Shown here piece by piece: positions 60,428 to 60,921 of a stretch of 60,921 bases of DNA (positions are counted from its first letter, which is position 1; each line of letters starts with the position of its first letter). Source of the stretch: Caldilineaceae bacterium (GTDB lineage: Bacteria; Chloroflexota; Anaerolineae; Caldilineales; Caldilineaceae); assembly GCA_028819675.1 (NCBI GenBank), contig JAPPKT010000121.1, forward strand, positions 1-60,921. Direction: 5' to 3'. The position numbers and the translations under genes were made by a program. Under the pieces are notes generated by a model. It worked only from the letters and a program-made list of their open reading frames with translations. It searched no databases and was not told the origin of the DNA.

Positions 60428-60921
60428 TCAGGTGGCTGATGGCTTAATCATGCGGTAGCCGACGTGAGGTTCGGTGAAGATGTATCTGGGATCGTTTGCA
60501 TTGTCGCCGAATTTTCGGCGGAGTCTCTGTACCACGGTGCGGGCCAGCCCTGCGTCGCCGGAGTTCCCCGGCCCCCAGACCCGTTGCAGCAGCTGCTCGT
60601 GGGTCACAACCCGACCGGCATTGGTCGACAGCTCGAAGAGCAGAGCATACTCGGTCGCGGTCAGGACGACGGGCTGTCCGGCCACAGCCACGCGGCGCTC
60701 CGCATAGTTGATCACCAGCTCCTCCAGGACATAGTCTTCGGGCTGTCCGAGATAGCCGATGCCGGAGCGTTGGCGCAAGACAGATCTGATGCGTGCGGCC
60801 AGCTCGGTGGGCGAGAAGGGTTTGACCACGTAGTCGGCGGCCCCCGTGTCGAAGGCCTTGGCGATTACGTTCTCCTGGCCGTAGGCGGACAGGAAGATGA
60901 CGGGCAGTGCAGTCTTCTCCA
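60428..60921 (-). CDS. OmpR/PhoB-family response regulator (partial)
   Basis: The gene runs off the right edge; 164 residues are visible. First comes the second half of a receiver domain (PVIFLSAYGQENVIAKAFDT; the Lys of ADYVVKPFSPTEL is the conserved switch residue; the phospho-Asp is outside the window). The C-terminal winged helix is complete: VLTATEYALLFELSTNAGRV, LLQRVWG, TVVQRLRRKFGDNANDPRYI and TEPHVGYRM. It binds DNA once phosphorylated by a sensor kinase not in the window. Confidence 0.93.
   Translation of the reverse strand, partial: EKTALPVIFLSAYGQENVIAKAFDTGAADYVVKPFSPTELAARIRSVLRQRSGIGYLGQPEDYVLEELVINYAERRVAVAGQPVVLTATEYALLFELSTNAGRVVTHEQLLQRVWGPGNSGDAGLARTVVQRLRRKFGDNANDPRYIFTEPHVGYRMIKPSAT

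Overview
The window looks like a piece of a high-GC bacterial chromosome, most likely a Chloroflexota (Anaerolineae-like) genome. This is inference from protein style: Thr/Pro-rich linkers joining SH3, HNH and excalibur domains, a LivK-type lipoprotein, ComEC/ComEA, GTG/TTG starts, and abundant dispersed hairpin repeats. No rRNA, tRNA or CRISPR array was recognised. Much of the window is accessory DNA.

Layout. 1-3.8 kb is mostly non-coding, built from degenerate GC-rich repeats and hairpins, with one small secreted-protein gene. 3.8-8.1 kb carries a DUF3102-type gene, a WS/DGAT acyltransferase and two toxin-antitoxin operons (VapBC-like and HigBA-like) fired by divergent promoters that seem to give leaderless mRNAs. 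8.1-14.5 kb has a secreted HNH/SH3/excalibur protein between direct repeats of the 5' end of a type IIG restriction-modification gene. 14.6-28 kb is an AT-richer defence island: a HEPN-like protein, an Mrr-nuclease/STAND NTPase, a 440-aa protein with a possible nuclease core, a GmrSD-like DUF262-HNH enzyme, and a tightly overlapping minus-strand operon of ParB-like protein, restriction-like protein and DNA methyltransferase that I cannot match to a named system. 28.3-34.5 kb holds a HicB-like gene, an MNT/HEPN pair with a frameshifted HEPN, a GPP34-P450 fusion that lost its normal C-terminus, and a Uma2 protein.

34.8-42.8 kb resembles an integrated plasmid: four 20-bp iterons, a large putative initiator, a RecA-fold helicase, a Toprim primase, an RHH regulator, a TnpB gene, and a parA/RHH partition pair. 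43-47 kb encodes ComEC, a small membrane protein and ComEA. 47.5-51.2 kb has small membrane, zinc-binding and HNH-like genes. 52-53.3 kb is a second replicon-like module: an HTH replication protein with palindromic sites inside its gene and a candidate antisense RNA in its leader. 53.7-60.9 kb carries an L,D-transpeptidase, two solute-binding lipoproteins, a lipid kinase, small proteins and the end of an OmpR-family regulator.

A repeat family links much of the window. Fragments of the DUF3102 gene at 3.8 kb are scattered from 8 to 58 kb. They are decayed as protein but keep a palindrome (CGACAA-N-TTGTCG) almost intact. I found thirteen copies, all with their asymmetric flanks on the same strand; several sit directly behind stop codons, as terminators or protein-binding sites would.
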